Shown here in pieces: positions 15,788 to 24,725 of a stretch of DNA of 64,000 nt. Source of the DNA: Crossiella sp. SN42 (GTDB lineage: Bacteria; Actinomycetota; Actinomycetes; Mycobacteriales; Pseudonocardiaceae); contig NZ_JAMHIV010000002.1 of the NCBI RefSeq assembly GCF_023897065.1, positions 248,001-312,000 on the forward strand. The letters are read 5' to 3'. Under the pieces are notes generated by a model that was not told the origin of the DNA, ran no database searches, and was given only the letters and a program-made list of their open reading frames with translations. A program made the translations under genes and the position numbers. Position 1 is the first letter of the stretch; every line of letters starts with the position of its first letter.

Positions 15788-17062
15788 GTGGATGTAGGCC
15801 GAACCGCTGTCAACGACTCGGGTGAGCAACCAGAACTCACGTTGCTCACCACCCCCTCCGGTGGCGTGCCGCTCGTCATCGACACCGTCGATGGCGTACG
15901 GCGGGCCGCCGCGATGCTGGCCGCCGGCACGGGGCCCTTCGCGGTGGACACCGAACGCGCTTCCGGATACCGGTACTCGCAGCGGGCCTACCTGGTGCAG
16001 ATCCGCCGCGAGGGCGCGGGCACGGTGCTGATCGACCCGGTCGCGGTCAACGGCCGGGTGGAAGCGCTGGCCGAGGTGCTCAACCCCGCTGAGTGGGTGC
16101 TGCACGCCGCCAGCCAGGACCTGCCGTGCCTGCACGAGCTGGGCCTGCGCCCGGAGGTCCTGTTCGACACCGAACTGGCCGGCAGGCTGGTCGGCTTCGA
16201 GCGGGTCGCGCTGGGCGCGCTGGTGGAACGCCAGCTGGGCTTCCGGCTGGAGAAGGGCCACGGCGCCGCCGACTGGTCCCGCAGGCCGCTGCCCGCCGAC
16301 TGGCTGGCCTACGCCGCACTGGACGTGGAGCTCCTGCTGGAGCTGCGCGCCTCCCTGGAGGCCGAGCTCATCGCCCAGGACAAGCTGGCCTGGGCGCTGG
16401 AGGAGTTCGAGGCGGTCCGCACCGCCCCGCCACCGGCCCCACGCGCCGAACCCTGGCGCCGTACCTCCGGCATCCACCGCCTGCGCAGCCCGCGCCAGTA
16501 CGCCGCGGTCCGCTCACTCTGGCAGGCCCGCAACACCATCGCCCAGCAGCGCGACATCGCGCCGGGCCGGGTGCTGCCGGACTCCGCCATCGTCGAGGCC
16601 GCCCTGCACGACCCCACCGGCCACGCCGAACTGCTCTCCCTGCCGGTCTTCCGCGGCCGCGCCCAGCGCCGGATGGCCGATGTCTGGTCAGGCGCCCTGC
16701 GCGAGGCCCGCGAGCTCCCCAAGTCCGACCTGCCGGACCCCTCCCCGCAACACGACGGCCCCCCGCCGCCCAACCGCTGGGCCGAGCGCGACCCGGCCGC
16801 CGCGGCCCGCCTGAGCGCCGCCCGCGGCGCGCTGACCGCGCTGGCCGAGCGGTTGAAGATGCCGGTGGAGAACCTGGCCCAGCCGGACCTGGTGCGCCGG
16901 CTGTGCTGGCAGCCGCCCGCGGAGATCGAGGTGGCCTCGGTGAGCGCGGCGCTGGCCGCGGGTGGGGCGCGGAACTGGCAGATCGAGCAGGTGGCCGAGC
17001 TGCTGACCACGGCGCTGAAGGCGCAGCCGAAGGCGACGGAGAAGCCGGCGGAGAAGGACTGA
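15788..17062 (+). CDS. Ribonuclease D-like exonuclease with HRDC domain
   Basis: A DEDDy 3'-5' exoribonuclease for RNA maturation or decay, 424 residues, counterpart of Rv2681. Exonuclease motifs: 'FAVDTERASGYRYSQRAYLVQI' (D, E), 'LHAASQDLPCL' (D) and 'YAALDVELLLEL' (Y, D). The HRDC domain follows ('AVRSLWQARNTIAQQRDIAPGRVLPDSAIV'), then a Pro-rich linker and a second helical region, ending in a Lys/Ala tail. The GTG at 15788 is chosen because TAGGGT (15775–15780) ends 7 nt before it, fitting a leaderless mRNA; an upstream ATG at 15680 would add 36 unlikely residues. Confidence 0.9.
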   Translation: MDVGRTAVNDSGEQPELTLLTTPSGGVPLVIDTVDGVRRAAAMLAAGTGPFAVDTERASGYRYSQRAYLVQIRREGAGTVLIDPVAVNGRVEALAEVLNPAEWVLHAASQDLPCLHELGLRPEVLFDTELAGRLVGFERVALGALVERQLGFRLEKGHGAADWSRRPLPADWLAYAALDVELLLELRASLEAELIAQDKLAWALEEFEAVRTAPPPAPRAEPWRRTSGIHRLRSPRQYAAVRSLWQARNTIAQQRDIAPGRVLPDSAIVEAALHDPTGHAELLSLPVFRGRAQRRMADVWSGALREARELPKSDLPDPSPQHDGPPPPNRWAERDPAAAARLSAARGALTALAERLKMPVENLAQPDLVRRLCWQPPAEIEVASVSAALAAGGARNWQIEQVAELLTTALKAQPKATEKPAEKD

Positions 17063-17113
17063 GGCGGTGGTGGGGGCGGGCCGCCGTCCCCATCGCAAGC
17101 CTGGGCGTGGACG

Positions 17114-17155
17114 AAAAAAGACCCGGCCCCGTGCTGTGAAGCACGAGAACCGGGT
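17114..17155 (-). terminator. Rho-independent terminator of the NYN gene
   Basis: Read on the minus strand: outer arms ACCCGG/CCGGGT, inner arms CGTGCT/AGCACG around a TCAC loop, followed by C and six T. It serves the minus-strand MFS–NYN operon; reading the other way it may also stop RNase D transcription. Confidence 0.75.
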
Positions 17156-17228
17156 GGTATGGGGCAAGGGTAGCGAGGACGGGTTTTGGGCGCAAGTTGG
17201 GCCTAGGTTGGGTGTAGTGCAGGGCAGC

Positions 17229-17996
17229 TCACCAGCCCGGTGGCTTCCGGAAGGGGCCGGTCGGGTCGGCCAGCTGGTTCGCCAGGAAGTCCTGGCGGCG
17301 GAGCCTGCGCCACCAATGCCGTCCGACGCCCTCGTCCCGGTCGCCGCGCAGCGCCGCGGTGGTCGGCTTGACGCTGGGGTTGACGGTCGCGACCGGGACC
17401 CGCAGCCGGGTCTGGCGCAGGGGGAAGCTCAGGTCGCTGTCGTTGGACAGGACCATGACCGCGTCGACCTGCCCGGTCAGCACGTCCATCAGCACGTGGC
17501 TGGCCACGTTCACGTCCGAGCCCTTCTCCTCGAAGGTCGAGATCCGGGCGAGCAGGTCGGTGGCTCCGCTGGGGCCCGGGACCTCGCGGACGGGAAGCCA
17601 GGCCGGCAGGCGTCCGGTTCCGGGAGAGCGGACTCGTCGTGGCGGGTAGCCCGTGCCCTGCTCGACCAGCACCCCGGACTTGGTCCGCGGCACGTACTTG
17701 CCCAGCGCCACCGTCAGCGAGGGGTTGGCGTGCCGCAACGCTGCGAGGTAGGTGTGCTGGTCGGCCAGTGAGCTGGGGTCGCCTTCCCGCTCGCGCATGG
17801 CCGTGCAGTAGACGACCCGGTCGATCCGCGCTCCCGGCCATACCCACGGGTTGATCAGGCCGGCGGCGAGAGCTGCGATGTCCAGCCACTTCCAGCCGGG
17901 TGTCGCCGGGCCGAGCATCTCGCGGCCGCCGTAGTAGACGTTGAACGCGTCGACATAGACGCCGACCCTGACCGCACTCCCTGCCTGATCGATCAC
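17229..17996 (-). CDS. NYN domain (PIN-like) putative ribonuclease
   Basis: A 255-residue protein of the NYN/LabA-DUF88 type, predicted Mg-dependent RNases of the PIN fold. Seen: 'VGVYVDAFNVYYGGREM' (first Asp and Asn), 'VVYCTAMRE', and 'FEEKGSDVNVASHVLMDVL...AVMVLSNDSDLSFPL' with the Lys/Asp and paired Asp signature. The C-terminus is basic and Trp/Arg-rich. The GTG start overlaps the MFS stop by 4 nt (GTGA, 17993–17996), so translation depends on the transporter gene. The target RNA is unknown. Confidence 0.85.
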   Translation of the reverse strand: MIDQAGSAVRVGVYVDAFNVYYGGREMLGPATPGWKWLDIAALAAGLINPWVWPGARIDRVVYCTAMREREGDPSSLADQHTYLAALRHANPSLTVALGKYVPRTKSGVLVEQGTGYPPRRVRSPGTGRLPAWLPVREVPGPSGATDLLARISTFEEKGSDVNVASHVLMDVLTGQVDAVMVLSNDSDLSFPLRQTRLRVPVATVNPSVKPTTAALRGDRDEGVGRHWWRRLRRQDFLANQLADPTGPFRKPPGW

Positions 17997-19186
17997 CGCT
18001 CGACCGTAACCGCGGCCCTTCGCCTCGTTCGGCTGGCGAACACCAGGTGCCGGAGCAGGCCGATGCCCACCAGTACCGCGACCAGCGCGCACACCCCGCT
18101 CCAGCCGAGCCGCGCGTACACCGTCGCCCCCGCCCACGACCCCAGCGTGCCCCCGAGGAACGCGCAGGTCATGTAGGCGGTGTTCAGGCGGCTGCGGGCG
18201 TCCGGGCGCAGGGCGAAGATGCGGACCTGGTTGGCGACCATGCCGGACTGCATGGCCACGTCCAGCACCAGCGTGCCCAGCACCAGGGCCGCCAGGCCCG
18301 TGACGCCGCCGAGGGCGCCCAGGGCGAGGATGGCGGCGGCGGTCAGGGCGGCCAGGAAGCAGGTCAGGTTGACGCGGTCAGGGCCGTGGCGGTCGGTGCG
18401 GCGGCCTGCCAGCGGGGTGGCGGCCATGGTGGCGGCGTTGACCAGGGCCAGGGCGCCGACGGCCTGGGCGCCGAGGGCGTAGGCCGGGCCGGTCAGCAGG
18501 AGGGCGACGCTGGTCCAGACTGCGGTGAAGGCGCCGAACATGGTGGCCTGGTAGAGGCAGGAGCGGCGCAGGGCGGGCTCGGTGCGGAGCAGGCGGAGGG
18601 TGTGCGCGAGCAGGGCGGGGTAGCGCTCGCGGGTGGCCGGGGTGGTGGTGGGCAGGGCCAGGCCCAGGATCAGGGCGAGCAGCAGGGCCAGGGCCGCGGA
18701 GAGCAGGTACGGCGCGCGCCAGCCCAGCCATTCGGCCAGGCCGCCGCCCAGCGCTCGGGAGAGCAGCATGCCGCCGATGGAGCCGCTCAGCATCGCGCCG
18801 GTGACCGCGCCGCGCTGTTCCGCTGGGACCAGACCGGCCGCCAGTGGCGCCACGATCGGCGCGACCACCGTGGTCAGCCCGACCAGCGCGCTCGCCCCGA
18901 ACAGCGGGGACAGGCCCTGGGCGCAGCCGGCGGCGAGCAGGCCGAGGCCGGTCAGCACGAGCAGGGTGACCAGCAGCGGGCGGTGTGGTAGGCGGTCGCC
19001 GAGCGGGACCAGGAAGAAGATCCCGGCCGCGTAGCCGAGCTGGGCCGCGGTGATCACCAGGGCGGCGGACTCCGGGGAGACGCCGAGGCCGGTGGCCACC
19101 AGCGGGCTGACCGCCTGCGGGAAGTAGAGGTTGCCCACGGCCACGCCGCAGGCCAGCGCGAGCAGCAGGACCAGGCGTCGACTCAT
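17993..19186 (-). CDS. MFS transporter (DHA1-like drug/metabolite exporter)
   Basis: A 397-residue major facilitator with about 12 hydrophobic segments. It begins 'RRLVLLLALACGVAVGNLYFPQAVSPL', typical of DHA1-type exporters, and has the loop 2–3 motif 'PLGDRLPHRP'. The mid-protein 'LLSRALGGGLAEWLGWRAPYLLSAALAL' corresponds to motif C and helix 5. The substrate cannot be predicted. It is upstream of and coupled to the NYN gene. Confidence 0.88.
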   Translation of the reverse strand: MSRRLVLLLALACGVAVGNLYFPQAVSPLVATGLGVSPESAALVITAAQLGYAAGIFFLVPLGDRLPHRPLLVTLLVLTGLGLLAAGCAQGLSPLFGASALVGLTTVVAPIVAPLAAGLVPAEQRGAVTGAMLSGSIGGMLLSRALGGGLAEWLGWRAPYLLSAALALLLALILGLALPTTTPATRERYPALLAHTLRLLRTEPALRRSCLYQATMFGAFTAVWTSVALLLTGPAYALGAQAVGALALVNAATMAATPLAGRRTDRHGPDRVNLTCFLAALTAAAILALGALGGVTGLAALVLGTLVLDVAMQSGMVANQVRIFALRPDARSRLNTAYMTCAFLGGTLGSWAGATVYARLGWSGVCALVAVLVGIGLLRHLVFASRTRRRAAVTVER

Positions 19187-19295
19187 GCGGCCACCGTCCT
19201 GGTCACTGCCCTCGGCGGCAACGGATTTAGCCCTGGGTGCGGTCGTGGTGCACCGAAAGCCTGATGTGACCCACTCGACAGCGCGATCCCCGTAG

Positions 19296-19340
19296 TTACC
19301 AGCGAGTAATAGGCGGTAGAGTGGTGTTACCGGCCGGTAG
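19296..19340. promoter_or_regulatory. fadAB promoter with twin 14 bp operators
   Basis: Two related palindromes, TTACCAGCGAGTAA (19296–19309) and TTACCGGCCGGTAG (19327–19340), lie 31 bp apart centre to centre, about three helical turns. A -10-like TAGAGT (19317–19322) sits between them. The layout suggests a repressor dimer pair flanking the promoter core. Regulator not identified; fatty-acid-responsive TetR proteins commonly control such genes. Confidence 0.55.
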
Positions 19341-19402
19341 CAGCGCAGCGGAAGCCGCCACGGGCCGACGTCAGGGGTTCAGCACTGAGTGAGGAGCACG
19401 CC

Positions 19403-20644
19403 GTGGTCGCACCTGCGCCGGCGAAACCCGGCAGCGCCAGCGCGCGCGCCGTTCGGGACGTGGTCTTCGTCGACGGCGTTCGCACGCCGTTCGGCAAGGC
19501 CGGTGCCAAGGGCATCTACGCGGAGACCCGCGCCGACGATCTCGTCGTCAAGGTCATCCGGGAACTTCTGCGGCGGCATCCCGAACTGCCACCGGAGCGC
19601 GTCGACGAGGTCGCCATCGCCGCGACCACCCAGATCGGCGACCAGGGGCTGACCATCGGGCGGACCGCCGCGCTGCTGGCCGGGCTGCCGAAGTCCGTCC
19701 CGGGCTACGCGGTGGACCGGATGTGCGCCGGCGCGATGACCGCGGTGACCACCGTGGCCGGGGGCATCGCCTTCGGCGCCTACGACATCGCCATCGCCGG
19801 CGGCGTGGAGCACATGGGCCGCCACCCCATGGGTGAGGGCGTCGACCCGAACCCGCGGTTCCTGGCCGACAAGCTGGTGGACACCTCCGCGCTGGTCATG
19901 GGCCAGACCGCGGAGAACCTGCACGACCGGTTCCCGCACCTGACCAAGGAGCGCACCGACGCCTTCGCCGCGGCCTCGCAGGCTCGTTACGACGCCGCGG
20001 TCAAGGCGGGCAAGATCGGCCCCGAGTTCGTCACCGTGGCCACCCGCTCCGCGGAGCAGGGCTGGGGCCTGGCCGCCGCGGACGAGCCGCCGCGTCCCGG
20101 CACCACGGTCGAGGACCTGGCCAAGCTGAAGACCCCGTTCCGCCCGCACGGCCGGATCACCGCGGGCAACGCGGCCGGTCTCAACGACGGCGCGACCGGA
20201 TGCATCCTGGCCGAGGAGGAGACCGCGCGCGAACTGGGCCTGCCGATCGGCATGCGCCTGGTCGCCTACTCCTTCGCCGGGGTGGAGCCCGAGGTCATGG
20301 GGGTCGGCCCGGTGCCGGCCACCGAGAAGGCGCTCAAGATCGCCGGACTGTCCATTGAGGACATCGGGCTGTTCGAGGTGAACGAGGCGTTCGCGGTGCA
20401 GGTGCTGGCCTTCCTGGACCACTTCGGCATCGCCGACGACGACCCCAGGGTGAACCAGTGGGGCGGCGCGATCGCCACCGGTCACCCGCTGGCCTCCTCC
20501 GGCGTGCGGCTGATGACCCAGCTGTCCCGCCAGTTCGCCGAGCGCCCCGACGTGCGCTACGGCATCACCACCATGTGCATCGGCATCGGCATGGGCGGCA
20601 CCGTGATCTGGGAGAACCCCAACTGGACCGGGGAGAGCAAGTGA
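19403..20644 (+). CDS. fadA: Acetyl-CoA acyltransferase (thiolase) FadA
   Basis: Thiolytic cleavage of 3-ketoacyl-CoA in fatty acid beta-oxidation. At 413 residues it has the acyl-accepting cysteine in 'DRMCAGAM' (C108), the histidine in 'ATGHPLASSG' (H361) and the second cysteine in 'TTMCIGIGMGG' (C392). The GTG start has GAGGAG about 6 nt upstream. Its stop overlaps the fadB GTG (GTGA, 20641–20644), so the two subunits of the beta-oxidation complex are made together. Confidence 0.94.
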   Translation: MVAPAPAKPGSASARAVRDVVFVDGVRTPFGKAGAKGIYAETRADDLVVKVIRELLRRHPELPPERVDEVAIAATTQIGDQGLTIGRTAALLAGLPKSVPGYAVDRMCAGAMTAVTTVAGGIAFGAYDIAIAGGVEHMGRHPMGEGVDPNPRFLADKLVDTSALVMGQTAENLHDRFPHLTKERTDAFAAASQARYDAAVKAGKIGPEFVTVATRSAEQGWGLAAADEPPRPGTTVEDLAKLKTPFRPHGRITAGNAAGLNDGATGCILAEEETARELGLPIGMRLVAYSFAGVEPEVMGVGPVPATEKALKIAGLSIEDIGLFEVNEAFAVQVLAFLDHFGIADDDPRVNQWGGAIATGHPLASSGVRLMTQLSRQFAERPDVRYGITTMCIGIGMGGTVIWENPNWTGESK

Positions 20645-22755
20645 GCACCTTCACCCTCGACGAAGCCAAGACCCTCTTCCCCGACGAGGTCGTGACCCGC
20701 GCGGTCACCCGCCTGCTCCGCGTGCCGGGCCTGGACAAGCCGGTCGCGCTGATCACCCTGGACAACGGGCACGACCACACCCGGCCGTCCACCTTCGGGC
20801 CGCAGAGCCTGCTCAGCCTCAACGCCGCCTTCGACGAGGCCTCGGCCGCCGACGTGGCCGCGATCGCGGTCACCGGCAAGCCGTTCATCTTCGCCGTGGG
20901 CGCGGACCTGACCGCGGTGGAGAAGGCCACCTCCCGCGAGCAGGCCGTGGCCATCGGGCAACTCGGCCACGACGTGTTCCGTCGCTTCACCGACTCCACC
21001 GTGCCGACCTTCGCCTTCGTCAACGGCGCGGCCATGGGCGGCGGCCTTGAGCTGGCGCTGTCCTGCCACTACCGGACCCTGGCGGCCAACGCGGCGGCGC
21101 TCGCGCTGCCCGAGGTCTTCCTCGGCCTGTTCCCCGGCTGGGGCGGCACCCAGCTGCTGCCGAACCTGATCGGCGCCAACGACGCGGTCACCGTGATCTT
21201 CGAGAACGCGTTGAACCAGAACAAGATGCTCAAGCCCGCGCAGGCCGCCGGGCTGGGCGTGGTGGACGTGGTGCTGGAGTCCGCGGACTACCTGGAGCAG
21301 TCGCTGATCTGGCTGACCAAGGTGGTCAACGGCGAGATCACCCCGCCGCGCAAGGAGATCGACCGCGGTGAGGGCTGGGACCAGGCCGTGGCGCGGGCCA
21401 AGGCGATCGTGCACGGCAAGACCAAGGGCGCGGCGCCCGGTGCGCTCAAGGCCCTGGAGCTGCTGGAGCTGGCCCGCGAGAACGACCTGACCAAGGGCTA
21501 CGCGGCCGAGACCCAGGCGCTCGCCGACGTCGTGATGAGCGATGAGCTGCGCGCCGGCCTGTACTCGTTCAACCTGGTGCAGAAGCGGGCCAAGCGCCCG
21601 GCAGGCGCGCCGGACCGCTCGCTGGCCCGCGCGGTGACCAAGGTCGGCATCGTCGGCGCGGGCCTGATGGCCAGCCAGATGGCGCTGCTGTTCGCGCGGC
21701 GGCTGAAGGTGCCGGTGGTGCTCACCGACATCGACCAGGCCAGGGTGGACAAGGGCGTCGGCTACGTGCACGGCGAGGTCGACAAGCTGCTCGGCAAGAA
21801 GCGGATCCCCCCCGACGAGGCGAACCGGCTCAAGGCGCTGGTCTCCGGCTCGCTGGACAAGGCCGCCTTCGCCGACGCGGACTTCGTGATCGAGGCCGTG
21901 TTCGAGGAGCTGTCGGTCAAGCAGCAGGTCTTCGCCGAGGTGGAGCAGCACGTCTCCGCCGAGTGCGTGCTGGCCACCAACACCTCCTCGCTGTCCATCA
22001 CCGAGATGGCGAGCAAGCTGGCCCACCCGGAGCGCGTGGTCGGCTTCCACTTCTTCAACCCGGTCGCGGTCATGCCGCTGCTGGAGATCGTGCGCGCCGA
22101 GCAGACCGACGACGCCACCCTGGCCACCGCCTTCGCGGTCGGCAAGGAGCTGAAGAAGTCCAGCGTGCTGGTCAAGGACGCGCCTGCGTTCGTGGTCAAC
22201 CGGCTGCTCACCCGGTTCATGGGTGAGGTGATCAAGTCCGTGGACGAGGGCACCTCCTTCGAGGTCGCGGACAAGGCCACCGAGCCGCTGGGCCTGCCGA
22301 TGTCGCCGATGATCCTGTTGCAGCTGGTGGGTTCCGCGGTCGCGCTGCACGTCTCGGAGACCATGCACCACGCCTTCCCGGACCGGTTCTCCGTCAGCGA
22401 GAACATGAAGAAGTTCGTGGCCGCCGGCAAGGCCGCGGTGTGGCAGTGGGACGCGCAGGGCAACCAGACCGTCGACCCCGAGGTCACCGCGCTGTGGGAG
22501 TTCGGCGACAAGCCGCTCACCGGCGAGGAGGTCAAGGCCAGGGCGCTGGAGGCGCTGGCCGAGGAGATCCGGATCATGCTCGACGAGGGCGTGGTCGCGG
22601 AGGCGCAGGACATCGACCTGTGCATGATCCTGGGCGCGGGCTGGCCGTTCTGGCTGGGCGGCATCACGCCGTACCTGGACCGCACCGGCATCTCGGAGAA
22701 GGTCACCGGCAAGCGGTTCCTGGCGCCGGGCGTGGCCAGCGTGCCGACCGCCTGA
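20641..22755 (+). CDS. fadB: Multifunctional enoyl-CoA hydratase / 3-hydroxyacyl-CoA dehydrogenase FadB
   Basis: A 704-residue alpha subunit of the beta-oxidation complex. The N-terminal crotonase domain has 'FIFAVGADLTAVE', 'NGAAMGGGLELALSCHYRTL' and 'LPEVFLGLFPGWGGTQ'. The dehydrogenase domain begins near residue 335 with the NAD motif 'VGIVGAGLMASQMALL', then 'EAVFEELSVKQQVFAEVE', 'NTSSLSITEMA' and the catalytic 'RVVGFHFFNPVAVMPLLE'. The GTG start overlaps the fadA stop. Confidence 0.95.
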   Translation: MSTFTLDEAKTLFPDEVVTRAVTRLLRVPGLDKPVALITLDNGHDHTRPSTFGPQSLLSLNAAFDEASAADVAAIAVTGKPFIFAVGADLTAVEKATSREQAVAIGQLGHDVFRRFTDSTVPTFAFVNGAAMGGGLELALSCHYRTLAANAAALALPEVFLGLFPGWGGTQLLPNLIGANDAVTVIFENALNQNKMLKPAQAAGLGVVDVVLESADYLEQSLIWLTKVVNGEITPPRKEIDRGEGWDQAVARAKAIVHGKTKGAAPGALKALELLELARENDLTKGYAAETQALADVVMSDELRAGLYSFNLVQKRAKRPAGAPDRSLARAVTKVGIVGAGLMASQMALLFARRLKVPVVLTDIDQARVDKGVGYVHGEVDKLLGKKRIPPDEANRLKALVSGSLDKAAFADADFVIEAVFEELSVKQQVFAEVEQHVSAECVLATNTSSLSITEMASKLAHPERVVGFHFFNPVAVMPLLEIVRAEQTDDATLATAFAVGKELKKSSVLVKDAPAFVVNRLLTRFMGEVIKSVDEGTSFEVADKATEPLGLPMSPMILLQLVGSAVALHVSETMHHAFPDRFSVSENMKKFVAAGKAAVWQWDAQGNQTVDPEVTALWEFGDKPLTGEEVKARALEALAEEIRIMLDEGVVAEAQDIDLCMILGAGWPFWLGGITPYLDRTGISEKVTGKRFLAPGVASVPTA

Positions 22756-22758
22756 GGT

Positions 22759-22808
22759 AGCAACGCGAAAGGGGCACCTCCCAGGTTGGGGGTGCCCCTT
22801 TTTCGTTG
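22759..22808. terminator. Long bidirectional terminator between fadB and the NmrA-like gene
   Basis: The core arms AAAGGGGCACC and GGTGCCCCTTT enclose a short loop and are followed by T residues. Outer AGCAACG/CGTTGCT arms extend the stem. It sits between convergent stops and could end transcription from both sides. Confidence 0.88.
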
Positions 22809-22809
22809 C

Positions 22810-23640
22810 TCAGTTCCAGGAGCCCGCGGCGACCGCGTTCTTGACGTAGGCGGCGAAGGGCCGGGGCTCGCGGCCCAGCACCCGCTGCACGCCGTCGGAG
22901 AGGTGGGCCTCCTTGCCGGCCCGGATCCGCTCGTACAGCCGGGCGATCAGCTCCGCGAACTCCCGCGGCATGCCCAGCCCGACCTGCTGCTCGATGTACT
23001 CGGCAGGCTCCACGTCGACCACCCGGATCTCCCGGCCCAGCTCCGCGGCGATGATCTCCAGCGCCTGCGGGAAGGTCAGCGGTTCCGCGCCGGAGAGGTC
23101 GTAGATCTGCCCGTCGTGGCCGTCCTGGGTGAACGCGGCGACCGCGACCTCGGCGATGTCCTCGGCGTCGATGAACGGCTCCAGGCCGTCCCCGGTGGCC
23201 AGCAGCACCTCACCGGCCCGCACGCTGGGCTCGAAGAAGTCCTCGTCGAAGTTCTGGTGGAACCAGCCCGGCCGCAGGATGGTCCAGGGCACCCCGCTCT
23301 CCCGCACCGCGCGCTCGGCGTTGAGGGTGCCCTCCACCTCGAAGGTGTCCACGTCCCGGGCGGAGAGCATCACCAGCTTGCGCACCCCGGCGGCCACGGC
23401 CTGGCGCACGAACCGGGGCACCTCATCGTGCTGGTCGCCGGTGGCTTCCAGCGGCACCAGGTACACCGCGTCCACCCCGGCCAGCGCCGGTCCCCAGGTG
23501 GACTCGTCCATCCAGTCGAAGCGGGTCTCGCCCGAGCGGGAGGCGGCCCGCACGGTGATGCCACGCTCCCGCAACTGCCGGGCCACCCGCTTGCCGGTCT
23601 TGCCCCTGCCCGCCTGCACCAAGATCGTCTGTTCGCTCAT
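22810..23640 (-). CDS. NmrA-like NAD(P)-binding oxidoreductase
   Basis: A 276-residue atypical short-chain dehydrogenase of the NmrA/azoreductase-like group. The nucleotide-binding loop 'ILVQAGRGKTGKRVARQL' is at ~5–22, with 'GVDAVYLVPL', 'LVMLSARDV', 'ESGVPWTILRPGWFHQNF' and 'DAEDIAEVAVAAF'. Such proteins act as quinone oxidoreductases or redox sensors. Divergent from an AraC-type regulator that probably controls it. Confidence 0.85.
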   Translation of the reverse strand: MSEQTILVQAGRGKTGKRVARQLRERGITVRAASRSGETRFDWMDESTWGPALAGVDAVYLVPLEATGDQHDEVPRFVRQAVAAGVRKLVMLSARDVDTFEVEGTLNAERAVRESGVPWTILRPGWFHQNFDEDFFEPSVRAGEVLLATGDGLEPFIDAEDIAEVAVAAFTQDGHDGQIYDLSGAEPLTFPQALEIIAAELGREIRVVDVEPAEYIEQQVGLGMPREFAELIARLYERIRAGKEAHLSDGVQRVLGREPRPFAAYVKNAVAAGSWN

Positions 23641-23721
23641 GTGACCCAGTCAAACAGCGGAAGTTGAGACGATCTATGGCCGGGAAGCTCGATCGCATGT
23701 CCATTCGTCTAAGGTGGCCGT

Positions 23722-24654
23722 ATGGATGCCTTGGCTGACCTGTTGCAGGGGGTGCGGGCGCGCGGTGCGCTGTTCAGCCGGTCGGTGATGAGCCCGCCGT
23801 GGGGGCTGGAGTTCCGCAACCCGGCCCGGCTGACCCTGTGCACGATGCTCAGCGACGAGGCGTGGCTGGTCCCGGCCGAGGGCGAGCCGCGGCGGCTGCG
23901 CGCCGGGGACGTGGCGCTGGTGCGCGGGCCGCAGGTGTACCGGGTGGCCGACCGGCCGGACACGCCGCCTGGGGTGATCGTGCTGGACGCGGAGCGGTGC
24001 GTGCGCCCGGACGGTTCCGACGTCTGCGAGGAGGTGTGCCTGGGCCCGCGCACCTTCGGCGACTCCGCGGACGGTCCCGCGGTGCTGGCCAGCGGCTCCT
24101 ACCAGGTGGCGGGCGACATCAGCGAGCGGCTGCTCAGCGCGCTGCCGCCGGTGCTGGTGGTGCCGGATGACCAGGGTCCGTGCGACCTGCTCCGGCGGCT
24201 GGGCGAGGAGATCGGCACCGACGCGCCCGGTCAGCAGCTGGTGCTGGACCGGCTGCTGGACCTGATGCTGGTGCTGACCCTGCGCTGCTGGTTCGACATG
24301 CCCGAGGCCAACCCGCCCGCCTGGTACCGGGCGCTGAGCGATCCGGTGGCCGGGGCGGCGCTGCGAGCCCTGCACGCCAGTCCGGCCCGCGCCTGGACGG
24401 TGGCCGCGCTGGCCGCCGAGGTCGGGGTGTCCAGGGCGACGCTGGCCCGCCGGTTCACCGAACTGGTGGGCGAGCCGCCGCTGACCTACCTGACCGGCTG
24501 GCGGATGGCGCTGGCCGCGGACCTGCTGCGGGATCCGGACGAGACGGTGGCCAGGGTGGCCAAGCGGGTCGGGTACGCGGACGGGTTCGCCTTCAGCTCG
24601 GCGTTCAAGCGCACCCGAGGGGTCAGCCCGTCGGTGCACCGGGTCGCCGGGTAA
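23722..24654 (+). CDS. AraC family transcriptional regulator with N-terminal cupin domain
   Basis: 310 residues. The N-terminal ligand domain (~1–180) starts 'MDALADLLQGVRARGALFSRSVMSPPWGL' and includes 'RLRAGDVALVRGP', typical of the cupin-containing AraC group often paired with a divergent oxidoreductase. The C-terminal double helix-turn-helix reads 'WTVAALAAEVGVSRATLARRFTELVGEPPLTYLTGWRM...FSSAFKRTRGVSP'. TAAGGT (23710–23715) ends 6 nt before the ATG, so the mRNA is probably leaderless. Confidence 0.9.
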   Translation: MDALADLLQGVRARGALFSRSVMSPPWGLEFRNPARLTLCTMLSDEAWLVPAEGEPRRLRAGDVALVRGPQVYRVADRPDTPPGVIVLDAERCVRPDGSDVCEEVCLGPRTFGDSADGPAVLASGSYQVAGDISERLLSALPPVLVVPDDQGPCDLLRRLGEEIGTDAPGQQLVLDRLLDLMLVLTLRCWFDMPEANPPAWYRALSDPVAGAALRALHASPARAWTVAALAAEVGVSRATLARRFTELVGEPPLTYLTGWRMALAADLLRDPDETVARVAKRVGYADGFAFSSAFKRTRGVSPSVHRVAG

Positions 24655-24725
24655 TCGTTTCCACGGAGTCCACCAGCCGGTCATCTCGGCGATCTAGGGT
24701 CGCCCGGTCAACCGGGAGGTCAGTG

